From: Dendrophyllia cribrosa | Taxonomy: Eukaryota > Cnidaria > Anthozoa > Scleractinia > Dendrophylliidae | DNA length: 64,000 nucleotides | Assembly (NCBI GenBank): GCA_024195265.1 | Contig: JAJLRJ010000014.1 | Span: 22,590,509 to 22,654,508, forward strand | Direction of reading: 5' to 3' | In this document: piece after piece, positions 1 to 10,379 of the stretch | Numbering within the stretch: the first letter of the stretch is position 1 | How the letters are laid out: every line of letters starts with the position of its first letter | Notes under the pieces: model-generated | The model's database searches: none | What the model saw: only the letters and a program-made list of their open reading frames with translations | Told to the model about the DNA's origin: nothing | Position numbers and translations under genes: made by a program

Positions 1-169
1 TTATATACCGGACATTTTTCCAGTTATGCGGCCATGCCTCCACAAAGTGATTATGTTTCCTTGTCACTTTCACACCACCATTGCTTATTTGGCACCTTTA
101 CTGTATGATGTTATCTTTTAACGAGGCTAGAAGGCGAGAAGCTAAGTGAAAAAGAGAACTGAAGCAGAA

Positions 170-927
170 TACAGTAGACTCCCGCTATCTCGAACTCTCA
201 AGGGGAAAGGAAAATTGTTCGAGACAGCGGGGGTTCGAAATGTCGAGGGTGGTGTCAAACTTTGTAGCTTTCAACAAAACTGAACTGCAGTAGTACAGTA
301 TGCAAATCATTGACCTGTCGGTGCTCGGAGTCTTCCGTAAAGGTCTCTTTATTCAATAATAGCAGTCAATACTATTTACATTATGGTCTGTAATTTTTTT
401 CTCATTTTGCGCGGAACAAAACTTGCTTTAGGATAAGAAACAAAACACTGTCTTCCATACAAAGTCCAGTAACTGTAGCCATTACCCAACTACGACTAAG
501 CAAACGACTATTTACAACAAATACTGTATTAACCTAGAGCATCGTGCAGTCAAAATGAAGATTTAAAAAACGAATCAATGTTCTGTAATACAATACAGTG
601 TAACGACTGTAGTGTTAAGTGAAACTGTATACTGTATGTCAGTTTTGAACACCATGCATTTCGGGGATACTCCTTTCGGCGAACATATTATAATCAATTA
701 CAAGACAAAATTTATTGTAATTGTTTCCTGTTGTCATTTACTTAACGTCATAATTAATACAGTTTGAGATAAGGGATGTTAATTTAGACAATGGGAAGTC
801 GCACTTGGTCGAGATAGTCGGGGATCGAGATAACCGAGTTTGAGATAGGCAGTGGTAAATGACTGAAAAACAGTAAGCACAACCAAGGGGAACAGGGTTT
901 AGTTCGAGATAGCGGGAGTCTACTGTA
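170..927. mobile_element. TIR element, pogo/Tigger-like MITE
   Basis: Both ends carry the same terminal inverted repeat, starting CAGTAGACTCCCGCTATCTCG at the left and present as its complement at the right, and each is bounded by TA. A CAGT start with a TA target duplication is typical of the pogo/Tigger group, so this is probably a non-autonomous member. Text related to the TIR recurs inside both ends. No transposase is seen. Confidence 0.75.
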
Positions 928-1129
928 TCAATTATAGCCAATTTAGTGATTCTCTTTGAAGGTACTCAAAGTAAAGATAAATTTGGTGTGGTAATATGAA
1001 AGTTACTTCAATTGAAGTTTTGTACCTGGTTACCAAACAAGAATGCGCGGAAAATTTAGTTTCTGACATCAACTGCATAGTGAAAAATAAACTACATTTT
1101 AATCGACGTGCACTTCTTTGTTTTATTAG

Positions 1130-1977
1130 GTTATCTCTTACACAACAACACAACAAAGAGAAGTACAGAATCTCCATCAGAATCCTCTGGGTTGACGACT
1201 AACTTACTGCCATCTTCGGGAGAACTCCCTGAGGCGCCGTCAATACTAGAGAGATCAGGGAAACCACAATCAAGAGAAAAGGACACAGACAGCCCACTAG
1301 AGACAAATAAAAGAAGCAAACAAAAACGAACCCTGCTGCCTGTTTTCGCTGCAAATCATCCATTAAAAGATCTCTTGGATGAGGACGACGCTACGTGCAA
1401 AACATTAGACACACATGTTGACAAGCCATTAGCACCGTTTATGAGAGAGGACAGCGATAAAAGGAGGCGAAATGTTCCAAAGAGTTCAACCCGGCGCTTG
1501 GTTCTTCGTGGTGGTATGGAAATCTATATAAAGATGCTGACTGGGAAAACGATCACTCTAAATGTCAAACCAAGCGATTCTATTGAGAATGTGAAGACGA
1601 AAATTCAAGATGTGAAGGGAAATCCACCAGACCAACAACGTCTCATATTTGCTGGCAAGGAACTGGAAGATGGCCGCACTTTGAGAGACTACAACATAAA
1701 GAAGGAATCAAGACTGCACTTGGTTCTAAGACTTCGCGATACTGATACTGGGATGCAAATCTATATAAAGACGTTGACTGGGAAAACGATCACTCTAAAT
1801 ATCAAACCAAGCGATTCTATTGAGAATGTTAGGGCGAAAATTCAAGATAAGGAGGGAATACCACCAGACCAACAACGTCTCATATTTGCTGGCAAGCAGT
1901 TGGAAGATGGCCGCACTTTGAGCGACTACAACATAGAGAAGGAATCATCGCTGCTCTTGGTTCTAAGACTGACTTAA
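1130..1977 (+). CDS. Terminal exon with two ubiquitin-like repeats (UBL locus A)
   Basis: The open frame begins upstream of a good 3' splice site (pyrimidine tract then TTATTAG at 1123-1129), so the exon probably starts at 1130 with two bases completing a codon (phase-1 intron). The first 130 or so residues are Ser/Lys/Arg rich and unrecognised, ending in LVLRGG, which looks like the tail of a lost ubiquitin repeat. Two tandem ubiquitin-like domains follow, starting [15 protein letters not shown] and [27 protein letters not shown] (equivalent to Lys48) and NI(K/E)KES (equivalent to Lys63) are kept in both. Neither repeat ends in Gly-Gly: the first ends in LRDTDTG and the last in LVLRLT before the stop. 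Such a protein could not be conjugated through its own C-terminus, but it could mimic a ubiquitin chain for binding partners or be a decayed polyubiquitin. No upstream exon is identified in this window. Confidence 0.75.
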
Positions 1978-1989
1978 ACATCATGATAC

Positions 1990-2371
1990 AGTCGCGATGA
2001 TATGCTTAATATCTTAGTGGAGACGCCGACTACAAAACGGTGTTTTTGGAAGTCGAACCGGATAACTCTATCGAAAATCTGAAAACGTTCAGAATAAAAA
2101 AGGAATATCGCCTGACCAACAGTGCCTTGTTTTTGCCGACGGGGAGCTTAAAAATAGTCGCACCCTGCGTGACTATAATATTCCGCATGAAGCAACTCTG
2201 TACTTGATTCTAAAAATTTAAGTTTAAGTAAAGATACCGTATGGAAAACATCGCTTTGGAACTGAAATCAAGCCATACCATCAAGGATGTAAAAGATAAA
2301 ATTCATGCACGTCAAAGAAGGGGTTCTGCCTGACCGGCAAAGTTTCATGTTTGATGGAGAGGAACTCGAAC
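1990..2371 (+). pseudogene. Two decayed ubiquitin-like repeats downstream of UBL locus A
   Basis: After the stop of the intact frame, ubiquitin-like sequence continues out of frame. One repeat reads VEPDNSIENLK and, after a frameshift, GISPDQQCLVFADG and LRDYNIPHEATLYLILKI then stop (to about 2220). A fourth partial repeat reads LELKSSHTIKDVKDKI and, after another frameshift, LPDRQSFMFDGEELE, ending in a T-rich tract near 2371. The locus therefore once held at least four tandem repeats, and the two 3' ones are broken by small indels. Confidence 0.8.
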
Positions 2372-3613
2372 TTTTTTCTTTTTTTCTTTATTTTTTTACT
2401 CATTTTTTACAACTATATTTAAAAAAAATACCTACACACATTTTGAACTAAGTACTAATAATAAAATAGCCGCAGAACTGACTGCAATGTTCAGAGCGAA
2501 TCTATTCTACGCTTGGTCTAAAGTGATAGTGGAAGCAGGAAATGCATCTTAAGTTGAACAGACAGCGTCAGAAGACAATTTTTCTACTTTTACTACTAAG
2601 AGCTTCTCGAGCAATTTGAACGGCAAACAGTTAAATAGTAACGATATTTTTTTCACATCAGCTGTGTTTGATTTCTTATAATGCTGAAATAACAGATTTA
2701 AGTTGTTGAAAAGTTGAATTAAAGATAACGTAAAGGTTCTTAAACACATATTAAAGATACTTACTTACTTTAATACATTTAAGAGTATTTACGTCTCAAC
2801 TTAAAGATTTTCGATACCTTTAAGTAAAATTTAATTTTCTCCTAAAGATTAGTAAATTCATTATTTCGTCCTGTGATACGTGCAATTAGCTCTCAGCGCT
2901 GAGTCGCTTCAATCCTCGGTGGTATCATGCAGCCGGCTCAAAAGGGGACAAGAGGCGCTGGGAAATTGAATCTTTTCATGTAAATAGGGCCTTCAGTAGA
3001 GGTTGATCCATTCGCGTTTCACGTGTGCTGCAGCGATGAATTCGAATTCTTTTATTTAATATTAGCCAACCAAGCATCGTTATTAAGGTTTTTGTCAACC
3101 TTTACAGGGGGAAGAGAAACTGATACTTTATACTTTTTATACGTAGAGTCTTTTAGTATGTGTAAACAGAATACATAAACTGAAATTTTCCATTTCAAGC
3201 ATCAGTTGTGTTTCGAGTACAAAGTAAATCGAAGCAGTTAAAAGGAAGATAGTTTCCGTCCGCAGTAGCTTTCGAACATACGCCTTCTATTTCCTTTGCT
3301 TCACATGGAAGAGAAAGTAGCAAACGTCTGCGCGCACGCTACGCTCGCAGCTGTTATTGGGTGGTCACGCAAGTTGCAAGTGTTGCGTGACAAGCCAAGC
3401 CAAATAACGTTTGCGCGCGAAGGAGATAGGATAAAAATGGTAATACGTAGATCGTACCAACGCCTGAGTAATGAAAAACGAAAAAATCAATTCCAAAAAG
3501 AGATAAATTACAAAAAGGCACTAAAGAACTTATACGTTCGACACTCGGGCAACATTTTAGAAATTGGAGGCCTCTTTCTGGCTCGGCCAAGGGACCTTAA
3601 TCAATACAAGTAA
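2372..3613. other. Intergenic stretch, no gene recognised
   Basis: AT-rich sequence with T and A runs. A 105-codon open frame at 3296-3613 is lysine/arginine rich and matches no family I know. It runs into the repeat beginning near 3614, so I do not call it a gene. Confidence 0.5.
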
Positions 3614-3930
3614 ACTGCAGAAGACCGCAAACGATAATGCTGCTAATGATACGTAGGATCTACGAGAGACCTAACCAGCCATAAAATGAATGAACAAAAT
3701 CAATGAACTGCAAGGCTGATCTGACCACGTAAAAAAGTAAAATTTGCGAGACACCATCACGACAGAAATCGATAAAGTAGGATCGTAACCGTGGACAGCT
3801 GTGGATAGTTGCAATAACAACTAAACAGCTGTCCACGGTTACGATCCTACTTTATCGGTTTCTTTCGTGATGGTGTCTCGCAAATTTTACTTTTTTACGT
3901 GGTCAGATCAGCCTTGCAGTTCATTGTTTT
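3614..3930. repeat. Foldback element with long hairpin arms
   Basis: About 100 bases at 3715-3815 are repeated in reverse complement at 3828-3928 with only a few mismatches. The outer arm text is GCTGATCTGACCACGTAAAA and the inner text GACAGCTGT, around a roughly 20-base loop. The left shoulder (3614-3715) has a diverged relative at 9380-9545, showing a dispersed family. Non-coding. Confidence 0.8.
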
Positions 3931-4205
3931 TAATCAATACACCTGAAACAGTTTATTAAGACATTGCAATATTAAATAGTGAGTAGCCAAGAAAGTAAGT
4001 TAGTTGGTAAATAAGCAGCCTGGTAAGTAAGTAAATCAAGTTTGCAAATGATCGGAACGAACAGTTTGTTCGACCACAGGGAGCCCAGGCTTTATCCCTG
4101 TTTTAGTAAGCGAAAGAAAAATGACAATAAACAGCCACTGAAGTTTACTTTCCACATCAAATGTTGTGCAAGTTTTATTTTTGACTGTTCTGGAGCCTTC
4201 TTGTT

Positions 4206-4476
4206 CCCTAGCCTGCGTAGCAGGCGTCGGAGAGAGGGGAACTGGGGAGAGAGGGAACGGGACGCCCTTTTGTTCATTTCTGCGGTCGCTGGCGGCCGCA
4301 AAATTCCGATTGGCTAATTCGCGCTAGGCGGTAAAAATAGTAAATTATGATTGATTGATTTCTGATTGGTGAACGTATTGACAGTTGACATAATTCGATT
4401 ACTAGGAAAGCAGTGGGCGTTTTTCGTGCCCCCTAGCCTCCCCCTCCCCGTTTACGCCTGCCACGCAGGCTACCTG
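4206..4476. mobile_element. Short TIR element (MITE)
   Basis: Inverted ends TAGCCTGCGTAGCAGGCG (left) and CGCCTGCCACGCAGGCTA (right) enclose about 240 bases. Similar ends appear near 16480 and 22930, so the family is dispersed. No coding potential. Confidence 0.6.
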
Positions 4477-4597
4477 TTCCCTTGCCTTAATAACCAAAGG
4501 GCTCGATCGCTACAAAATGATCACTCGAGTGTAGGTAAAACTTCCTCGACGGCGAGATTTTAATAGACTTCTTCTAGCGCTCCAGGAATACGGAAAA

Positions 4598-4672
4598 AAT
4601 AGTCATTCCTCGCGAAGCGAGGTTTAAAAATTTGTCGGGCGTGGATCACTTTAGGGCGGTGGAATCTCGAGT
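4598..4672 (-). repeat. Fragment of the repeat family found at 42.05 and 49.05 kb
   Basis: The complement contains GATCCACG...ACAAATTT...AACCTCGCTTCGCGAGGAAT, matching the end of the pair of long duplications at 41.6 and 48.6 kb. This indicates that a mobile repeat end lies inside those duplications. Confidence 0.6.
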
Positions 4673-4686
4673 TGCCTTTATATATA

Positions 4687-4955
4687 CAGTCAACTCTCTC
4701 GTAACGACCACTCTCTTAAGCGACCACTTCATGCAAGCGACCACTTTGTAAATACAGTTAACTCTCTCTTGACGACCACTGTCTTAAGTGACCACTTCCC
4801 GTAAGCGACCACTTTGTAAATAACCATTTTGTTTCTCAGTCAAATACTGTTTCAAATTGATTTTTCTCTTAAGCGACCGCACCTCCCTTAAGCGACCACC
4901 TCCCTTAAGCGACCACTTTTTCCTGCACCAAGGGTGGTCGCTTAAGCTCTAATTG
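4687..4955. repeat. CAGT-ended element with GCGACCAC iterations
   Basis: Two left ends (CAGTCAACTCTCTCGTAACG at 4687 and CAGTTAACTCTCTCTTGACG at 4755) are followed by repeated AAGCGACCAC words, and the segment closes with GGTGGTCGCTTAAG. The word content matches the expanded array at 30946-31757 in complement, so both probably derive from one pogo-like MITE family. Confidence 0.6.
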
Positions 4956-5189
4956 ACGTCATCCAGTGTGACGAGTGACTGGGAACGAGAATGTCTCAAA
5001 TTCAAATTTCGGGGCCACTGTGGCCATGCAACCCAACCTCTCCAGTTAAACCAAAAATTCCAGCTCTCCCTCGCCCGTCGCACGTTCCCCCGAGCTTGCG
5101 AGGTTCTAGTATAATTTGAACTTGGCGCTTCTAACGATACTTGTTTCATTAAAGTCGGACACCTTTGCTGTGGATGCTTGAAAAACTAA

Positions 5190-5594
5190 CACTATGATTG
5201 GTCAACAGTTGTTGACAAAATAATGTTGACAAAAGTGATGGACAAAATGTTTGATCGAAAACAGGACGTTCGTCCAACAAAATGTTGGTCAAACCCCATC
5301 TAATATGGCATGTAAACGTTATAACATTGTTGAATCATCAAATGTTGGTCAAAACCCATCTTATAAGGTATGTAAACGTTGTAACATTGTTGAATCATCA
5401 AATGTTGGTCAAACCCCATCTAATATGGCATGTAAACGTTATAACATTGTTAAATCAACAAATGTTTTACAACAATGTTACAACGTTTCAGACGTTTAGC
5501 CGGGGCTTTACACTTCATGGCTTCTTGTTCGTTACCCTTCCAGACGGGAGATTTTAGTATCATCACCTTGACAACTGTTGACCAATCACATCGT
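5190..5594. mobile_element. TIR element carrying a 60-bp tandem repeat
   Basis: The left end has ATGATTGGTCAACAGTTGT and the right end its complement (ACAACTGTTGACCAATCA), giving an inverted-repeat element of about 400 bases. The core (5279-5480) is a 60-bp unit repeated about 3.5 times, each starting AATGTTGGTCAAA and containing CATGTAAACGTT. The arrays are in frame with each other and give spurious open frames. Confidence 0.75.
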
Positions 5595-5637
5595 TCGGTG
5601 TTCATGTATGTTATTGTTTTGCGCCTCTATTTGTTTA

Positions 5638-5770
5638 TGTACCCTGGGTGCCAGAGGCTTTTCTCGCGCTCTCATCTCTCTCTCATATTTATGCACGCCT
5701 CCTATGTCTCTTCGGCCGACCCCGACTTCTCAAGAAAGCGTGCCACGAGAGAACTTCGCGTACCCCGGGT
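5638..5770. mobile_element. Short TIR element (MITE)
   Basis: The left end TACCCTGGGTGCC is mirrored by a right end ending in CGTACCCCGGGTA. The interior is non-coding. Confidence 0.45.
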
Positions 5771-6163
5771 ATCGCTTTTATAAAAAGAAGAAAAAATTAC
5801 GTCCACTTTGTCATTTGCATACTTCAGTTCTGATGTTACTGATGACGAACAGATGATATCCATACTGTTTTAATCATCATAAAAAAATACAAATACACTC
5901 TCACTGATTAAAACTTAAAAGTTTAAAAATTACCAGGATCGAGCATCGTGTTTTGGTTATCAAAAAAATACAACGAAGGTCATACTCACTTACTCGTCGT
6001 GATAACGATAACAAAGAACAGAACAAACATGAACAAAGGCCATGCATGCTTTCTTACTCTTAAATTACAATAATAAAACGTCAACGAAGACTATACTCTT
6101 TTGTTCTCATGTCTGCATTGTGAAATTACAAGTACAAGCCTAGATGTACTGTATCCTTCGAGA
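5771..6163. other. Intergenic stretch, nothing recognised
   Basis: AT-rich sequence without splice-flanked coding, repeats or hairpins that I could identify. Confidence 0.5.
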
Positions 6164-6289
6164 AAGACACATTGTTGGTCCATGAAGTAATTCATTGCCT
6201 CAAAGGCAATCTGGCAGAAAACCATATGCGCAAACGGTAGGGAGTACGGCGATACTTTTGGATTTGCCAAAAGCTCATCTTCGAACGTG

Positions 6290-7006
6290 GATTGATTGTG
6301 AGGCCCTCGCAGGTCATGGTATACAAATGGGAGCTAGGAAAGGAACCCCAAGCATTGCTTCAGGGAGCCGCCGTTGTTCCCGCCAACTCAACTCGATCAC
6401 AAACTATATATAATACAACGGGAAATCACAGGAATGATAGCTCCACAGGAAACCCAAGCGGTGATTCAGGAGGCGCAGTTGTCCCAGTCACCTCGAATCA
6501 GCCACAAGCAGTGTTCACAAGAGGTGCGCAACAGGGATGATGCTACTTCTACAGGAACGCCAAACAGTTGTCCAGGGGGCGGCAGATATGCCTGCCACTT
6601 CAAGTCAACAACAATCTCAGTGTGGACAGAACTGGTTTTCAAGAAGAAACACAAAAACTTCTGAAAATGTTATTGCATTAAAGTACTTTCAAGTAAATGA
6701 TCCATCAACACAGGAGGAGTTAAATGGTTTTATACAGTATATGGAAAAGGTGCGCAAAGTAATTATTATCCTTGATGTTCAGTCAAGAAGCTTAATAATT
6801 ACAGTGGAATGTAGCTCTCTGCAAATCCTTGACGAACTATGGGAAGACTATTGTGCAGGGCATCTAAGTGAATTAAGAAGTGGCACAAAAATTTCTTGTA
6901 ACAAAGGAAATTCTGAAGGAGCTTGGCCTAATCGAGGTAAAACTCGCATTAACCATTTTGGAAGAAGAGTATAGAACTTGCCGCGCACGTATCTTGAAAC
7001 GTTCAG
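6290..7006 (+). pseudogene. Frameshifted upstream exon of UBL locus B
   Basis: From about 6640 the sequence encodes VIALKYFQVNDPSTQEEL...GFIQYMEK, then a segment reading ITVECSSLQILDELWEDYC. After a +1 frameshift between 6873 and 6883 it continues AQKFLVTKEILKELGL..EVKLALTILEEEYRTCRARIL. I recall such a segment from uncharacterised cnidarian proteins but cannot name a domain. It ends in a phase-1 donor (TCAG then GTGGGT at 7007), which fits the two-base start of the UBL exon at 8307. The 5' part (6290-6600) is a Pro/Ser/Thr/Gln-rich stretch with about three diverged repeats (GAAVVPANSTRSQ, GAVVPVTSNQPQ, AADMPATSSQQQ) in different frames, so it too has been hit by indels. Either the exon is a pseudogene or the assembly has single-base errors here. 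Confidence 0.55.
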
Positions 7007-7039
7007 GTGGGTATGATAGAATATCATAAAGGAAATAAA

Positions 7040-7590
7040 ATATTCAAAGTGTCAAAAATTTAATGACAAGAAACCGTACGTTTCGGATTTTGCCCTTTAT
7101 CAGATCTAATCCAAACATACCAAAAAACAACAAAGCGCCAGAATTAAAACGTACGCAAAAAAAGGTTCAAAAGTAACGTTTAAGATCAAGCGCGCGTGTG
7201 CCGACATGTAAAATAAACTCGAAGTTGATGTTTATGCTACATGATCGCGCAGTTCCAAGTCGAAAAATGCTCTTCATTTCTTGCCGCTTGCGTTGGATGT
7301 TGTTGCGGCAGAGTTTAATACCGCGTGTCTCTGCGTTAGGTATCATGATGACTAACACGTCCTGACTAGACCGATCTTGCACGGTGGCTTCTGCTGGTAC
7401 TATTCCTTGTCACCACCAATGGTGATACTTGTCAACATGTGACTATATCCACTGCTGTTCGCGGCCCCAATGGTTTCATAACGATCAAAGAACATTTCAT
7501 TTTTAAGTATTTTTTGTTTCTATTGTTTTACTACTGATAAAGGGCGAAACCCGAAACGTATGGTTTCTTATCATTAAATGTTTGGGACTT
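7040..7590. mobile_element. Penelope-like inverted repeat pair with hammerhead-like cores
   Basis: The left arm (about 7050-7103) and right arm (about 7534-7588) are inverted copies. Read outward-in, each has CTGATAA, a short stem-forming G-rich/C-rich segment, then GAAACGTA. That order (CUGAnrA, stem II, GAAA) is the core of a type-I hammerhead ribozyme as found in the terminal repeats of Penelope-like retroelements. The core departs from the strict consensus CUGAUGA at one base, so activity is doubtful. No reverse transcriptase lies between the arms. Confidence 0.5.
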
Positions 7591-8306
7591 TGATCACCGT
7601 TATAGTGAGTGTTTGATAATATATCTGTTTTAGCATTATAAAAGTGAACCATTAAGCAATCGTTAGACTTCGCGGGCCTCTGGAATAAACAGAATAATTG
7701 CAACAGTTTTCAATTAATTAATCTTTAATTTCTGGAATCATTTTCGGTATTTAAGACCCTTACGCCTGTCCATTGGCTATGCCATACGGATTATCCAAGC
7801 CAGTGTGAAATAGCTGTCAATGGCTGCCATGCACTTCACAGGTTATTTGGCTGTGCGCGTGCGTGAGGGCTTTGGCCAAACCTGGGAAATGTTTATTGCA
7901 TTTGGTTAGTGAATAGTACCTCCTTTAAAATACTACAACGTTTAGAACGCCATAAGAAACACATTCCACATTTTTCAATGATAAAGTGGGTACAAATAAA
8001 AAGTCAGTCGTTAGGCCATGCTTCGTATAGCACAGGGTCCAGATGAATTCAATTTGAACGTACGAATTTCCCTTTGAACGTGTTACTTTGTAAAAAATGG
8101 AACTTCACTCGATCGCTTTGCACATAAATTAGCCCAATCGGCTTTCTACCGGTTTCAATATCTCTCGATATAGTTGTGTTTCATTGCGACTTTGAATACA
8201 TACAAACACTGTATATCGTGATCTGTTTGCCCATTTTCCGGCACCGAAAATGACGGATTTCACTTCGAATGAAAGGTCTATTAAAAGTTAATTTATTTTT
8301 TTTCAG

Positions 8307-8776
8307 CTCGTGTTTATGTTATTACGCTGACTGGAAAAGTGATCACTTTGAATCTTAAATCAAGTGATACCATCAAGAGTGTCAAAGACAAGATTCAAGT
8401 CACAGAAGGGATCCCTCCTGACCAGCAAAGTCTCGAATTTGATGGCCAACAACTTGAAGACAGGCGCACTCTGACTTTCTACGGCATTAAGAACAAATCA
8501 ACCCTTCGCTTGATTCCTAGTGAAATGCAAATTTTTATTGAGACGACGACTGGAAAGATTGTGGCATTACAACGAAGCGACATTATCAGAGAGGTTAAGG
8601 AGAAAATAAGGGAGACGGAAGAATTACCACCTGACAGACAGCATGTACTTTTCCATCGTGGCAGGCAACTGGAAGATCATGTGATTCTTGCTGAACTAGA
8701 CCTTCAAAGCGAATCATCTCTGCAACTATCAGTAGCTAATAACCCTGTACGACAGCAACAGTGTATCTTAAATTGA
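8307..8776 (+). CDS. Terminal exon with two ubiquitin-like repeats (UBL locus B)
   Basis: A T-rich tract and CAG at 8304-8306 make a clear acceptor. The exon opens with two bases completing a codon, then [16 protein letters not shown]. Domain 1 holds [19 protein letters not shown] and ends STLRLIPSE. Domain 2 starts [15 protein letters not shown], holds [19 protein letters not shown] and ends [10 protein letters not shown], followed by a 10-residue tail and TGA. Both domains keep the ubiquitin beta-grasp pattern but are far more diverged than locus A, and neither has Gly-Gly. The Lys48 position is replaced in both ([14 protein letters not shown]), so chain building is not supported. An adaptor or UBL-decoy role is possible. 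The phase-1 acceptor matches the donor at 7007. Confidence 0.75.
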
Positions 8777-9374
8777 GCACATCTTTGCAGAACCGACAGT
8801 ATCAAATTAGAAATTAAACAGACACTGGAAAACGTGCAAATTAAGCAAAACAGTTTTAGAATGACAACAGTTTAATTATCAACTTGATTTTAGTTTGTTC
8901 TCAACCCTTTAGACTATTTTCGTAGCAGTCGTCGAGCAAAGGAGCTAAAAACCGCGTGAGGAACTTAAAGCGCCGGAACGCATGAGTGGGGAGATGTTTT
9001 TGCTCGCGCTCTCGTCCTTGTGTTTACTTCGACGCGCGTTTAATCTTAAACTGCCGACAATGCCAATGCATGCCCTGCCTATGTTAGGAAAAGAGAGCAA
9101 ATGAGCTTGCTTATTCGAGAGGTAAACTATAGACTCAACTGCATGTCTTTCTCGTTTGGTCCAACCAATATGGACATTATTGCATGATGAACGTACTGCC
9201 TCATACGTAAGATCATTGTTTCTTTTGCGAGCCACCTTAATTTAAGCATGCGTACAAGTGCGGAAAGGTCCGTCAAGGAGTGAAGGAGTATTCTCCCCAC
9301 CTCAGGTAAGGTGGGGAGAATCGCGGGCGCATCGAGACACTCACGGCTGAGTGGCTTGAAATTATATTGGACCT
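8777..9374. other. Intergenic stretch, nothing recognised
   Basis: A minus-strand open frame of 96 codons exists at 8945-9235 but lacks any family signature, good splice context or a conserved neighbour. I see no repeat structure in it. Confidence 0.45.
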
Positions 9375-9379
9375 ACTGC

Positions 9380-9545
9380 TGTAAAGGACCGCAAATAATG
9401 ATGTTGCTAACGATACGTAGGATCTGCAAAAGACCTAATCAGCCAGAAAAATAAAAATAAACAAATGTACAATGAACTGCAAGGCTGATCGAGACACCAA
9501 TACGACAGAAATCGATAAAGTAGGGTAGCAACCATGGACAGCTGT
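9380..9545. repeat. Diverged copy of the 3.6-kb foldback family
   Basis: Shares GATACGTAGGATCT, AATGAACTGCAAGGCTGAT and GACAGAAATCGATAAAGTAG with 3640-3790, but has lost the inverted arm. Confidence 0.7.
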
Positions 9546-9617
9546 TTCGTTCTTGATTTTAATCAACCACGACCAGATACCAACCACGCATACAAGATGC
9601 TCGCCAAACGGTTATAC

Positions 9618-10012
9618 TTAGGGCGCGTTTTTTTGGGACATATTCTGGTCATTCTGAAATCAGAATACGCTAACAAAACTATGTTGTTTACATTCTCACA
9701 CACGAAAATTTTTCCAGGTACACATAGTCAAAGTAGCGCCGACTTCTTTCCCTATTTTGCGAGAGGAATAGGTGCAATAGTTTGAGGTTTTGTGTTTTTG
9801 GAATGGGTAGAATTCTCTATTTTCGAATTGCCCATAATACACTTTGTCTGCATGCCCCCCAAATTTTGCATAAAGTATTGTTTTGAAATGCTCTTGGAAA
9901 TATGCAGTCCTCCCAAGAGCATTTACAAACAATAGTTTATGCAAAATTTCAAACAAAGTGTATTATGGGCAATTCGAAAATAGAGAATACGTAGAAAAGA
10001 AACGCGCCCTTA
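9618..10012. mobile_element. Nested inverted-repeat element
   Basis: Outer ends TAGGGCGCGTTT (left) and AAACGCGCCCTTA (right) enclose a large hairpin. The arm at 9812-9845 (CTCTATTTTCGAATTGCCCA) returns in complement at 9960-9990, with a second paired block around AAGAGCATTT. The short GC-rich outer TIR would suit a hAT-type MITE, but no clear 8-bp duplication is seen. Confidence 0.6.
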
Positions 10013-10313
10013 GTTTCAATTCCTGCGCGGTCTACATTTATCTTTCCCACCCGGTTTGGCGGACCACAACGCAAATTTGTCGGTCTCAGTTTGCCTGCTC
10101 ACGCGGTGAGCATCTAATGGAGCTATCACATGAATGACATGATCGATGTAGTATAAAGCTCTGTTAGAAAGTTAAGTGAGTAATGTGAGTTACGAAATAA
10201 AAACAAATAAATTAAGACATTGAATCACAAAATAATTCAGTAGTTTTACTGTGTCTGTGGTGCCCGAATAGTCGCCCAGTTTTGCCCGAATAATACTATA
10301 TTTTTTACGACTT

Positions 10314-10333
10314 GGGGGGGGGGGGGGGGGGGG
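10314..10333. repeat. Poly-G tract (20 G)
   Basis: An uninterrupted run of 20 G followed by CTGCAGCACCCCC. It is one of five long G/C homopolymers in the window and belongs to a dispersed repeat whose junction is a G run followed by C-rich text. Confidence 0.9.
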
Positions 10334-10379
10334 CTGCAGCACCCCCAGCCCCTCCTCCTCGTACGCCTATGGTTATCAG

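Noticed and set aside
3296..3613. 105-codon basic open frame
   Set aside because: No family signature or splice support, and it ends at a dispersed repeat.
5251..5557. Repetitive protein-like frames (NVGQTPSNMACKRYNIVESS type)
   Set aside because: Translation of a 60-bp tandem repeat in a MITE.
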